From the NCBI GenBank assembly GCA_021741795.1, contig JAIOXC010000022.1, positions 1 to 15,494 on the forward strand: DNA of 15,494 nt. The letters run 5' to 3'. Within the stretch, counting starts at the first letter, position 1; the number at the start of each line of letters is the position of its first letter. Source of the stretch: Ilumatobacteraceae bacterium. Lineage in GTDB: Bacteria > Actinomycetota > Acidimicrobiia > Acidimicrobiales > Ilumatobacteraceae. Position numbers and translations under genes: made by a program. The notes beneath the pieces are model-generated. The model saw only the letters and a program-made list of their open reading frames with translations. It did no database searches and was not told the DNA's origin. Shown here in pieces: positions 15,104 through 15,494 of the stretch.

Positions 15104-15494
15104 CTGTCAGTTGCAACCTTTCTTCGGCGTAAACCAACACGCACGCGTGTAGTTGCCATTGCGCTGTATCTAGCGCTGTTTGCATGGTCGATCAAGCGTT
15201 TTGGAATACCCGTTGATCGCATTGCGGTCACGGGCTGGGTGCTCGTCGCATTTATATTTGCCAACGTTGGTAGGTCGTGGAAAGACCAATTTGCGATGTT
15301 GCGAGACTGGTCGATCTTTGCAGGAATGCTGTTTGCCTACGAATACAGCCGTGGTCTTTCCGACCAACTCGGTCGCCCAATCTCGTATTTGGCAGTGCGC
15401 AACTTTGACCGCGCACTCTTTTTTGGCACAGATCCCAATGTGTGGATGCAACAGCACCTCAACATTTCGAAAGTTCTCAGCTGGTACGAATACC
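15104..15494 (+). CDS. N-terminal part of a PAP2-type membrane phosphatase/phosphotransferase (3' truncated)
   Basis: The frame is open from here to the window end: 130 codons plus one base. It encodes a short basic N-terminus (RRKPTRTR at 8-15), a membrane helix at about 16-30, a second at about 40-54, a third weaker one at about 68-80, then YEYSRGLSDQLGRP (79-92) and FDRALFFGTDPNVWMQQHL (101-119). These segments match the start of actinobacterial PAP2-family/inositolphosphotransferase-like proteins, which dephosphorylate lipid substrates at the membrane. The catalytic motifs would lie beyond the window, so activity cannot be checked. There is no ATG in this frame before codon 65 and no GTG before codon 46, either of which would remove the first helix. 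CTG at 15104 fits the promoter spacing. A TTG at 15047, inside coxM, is the alternative. Confidence 0.62.
   Translation, partial: MSVATFLRRKPTRTRVVAIALYLALFAWSIKRFGIPVDRIAVTGWVLVAFIFANVGRSWKDQFAMLRDWSIFAGMLFAYEYSRGLSDQLGRPISYLAVRNFDRALFFGTDPNVWMQQHLNISKVLSWYEY

Noticed and set aside
10931..15107. Shared word TAAGCCTGT just after the -10 boxes of the small exported protein gene (10931-10939) and the PAP2-type gene (15099-15107)
   Set aside because: Nine-base matches are expected many times by chance in a window of this size, and the position relative to the -10 box and start differs between the two.
1..15494. Search for CRISPR arrays, tRNA or rRNA genes, insertion sequences and strong intrinsic terminators
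   Set aside because: Nothing convincing was seen by eye. Gaps are under about 90 bases and none holds a GC-rich stem followed by a T-tract.

Overview
The window looks like chromosomal DNA of an actinobacterium, most likely class Acidimicrobiia. This placement is an inference. It rests on the run mfd – parvulin-type lipoprotein – mazG – eno – ftsB, a DrrA-type ABC exporter, moderate GC content, and several start codons that directly follow a TANNNT-type -10 box with no Shine-Dalgarno, a layout typical of leaderless actinobacterial mRNAs. All recognisable genes are on the + strand and packed tightly. No gap between genes exceeds about 90 bases, and I saw no RNA gene, insertion sequence or CRISPR array.

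Left part (1-5918), housekeeping: the 3' half of mfd (transcription-repair coupling factor), a secreted lipoprotein with a PpiC/SurA rotamase domain, a methylase-MazG fusion (house-cleaning NTP pyrophosphohydrolase), enolase, and an FtsB/DivIC-like divisome protein.

Middle and right part (5966-15081), accessory metabolism: a stand-alone large subunit of a molybdenum hydroxylase (CoxL-like, copy 1), a three-gene ABC-2 exporter (ATPase and two permeases joined by ATGA overlaps), a small exported protein that resembles a cupredoxin without its copper-binding His and Met residues, and then a complete coxS-coxL-coxM set (copy 2). Both large subunits carry AYRGAGR, the form II signature, instead of the AYRCSFR of proven CO dehydrogenases. 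The S-L-M gene order is also that of form II. The expected enzyme is therefore an (LMS)2 molybdenum/[2Fe-2S]/FAD hydroxylase whose substrate cannot be read from the sequence. CO is possible but not shown. The orphan first CoxL has no small or medium subunit beside it and may share CoxS/CoxM with the second.

Right edge (15104-15494): the start of a membrane protein of the PAP2 phosphatase type, cut by the window end, with no nearby ATG, GTG or TTG start and an apparent CTG start behind a good -10 box.
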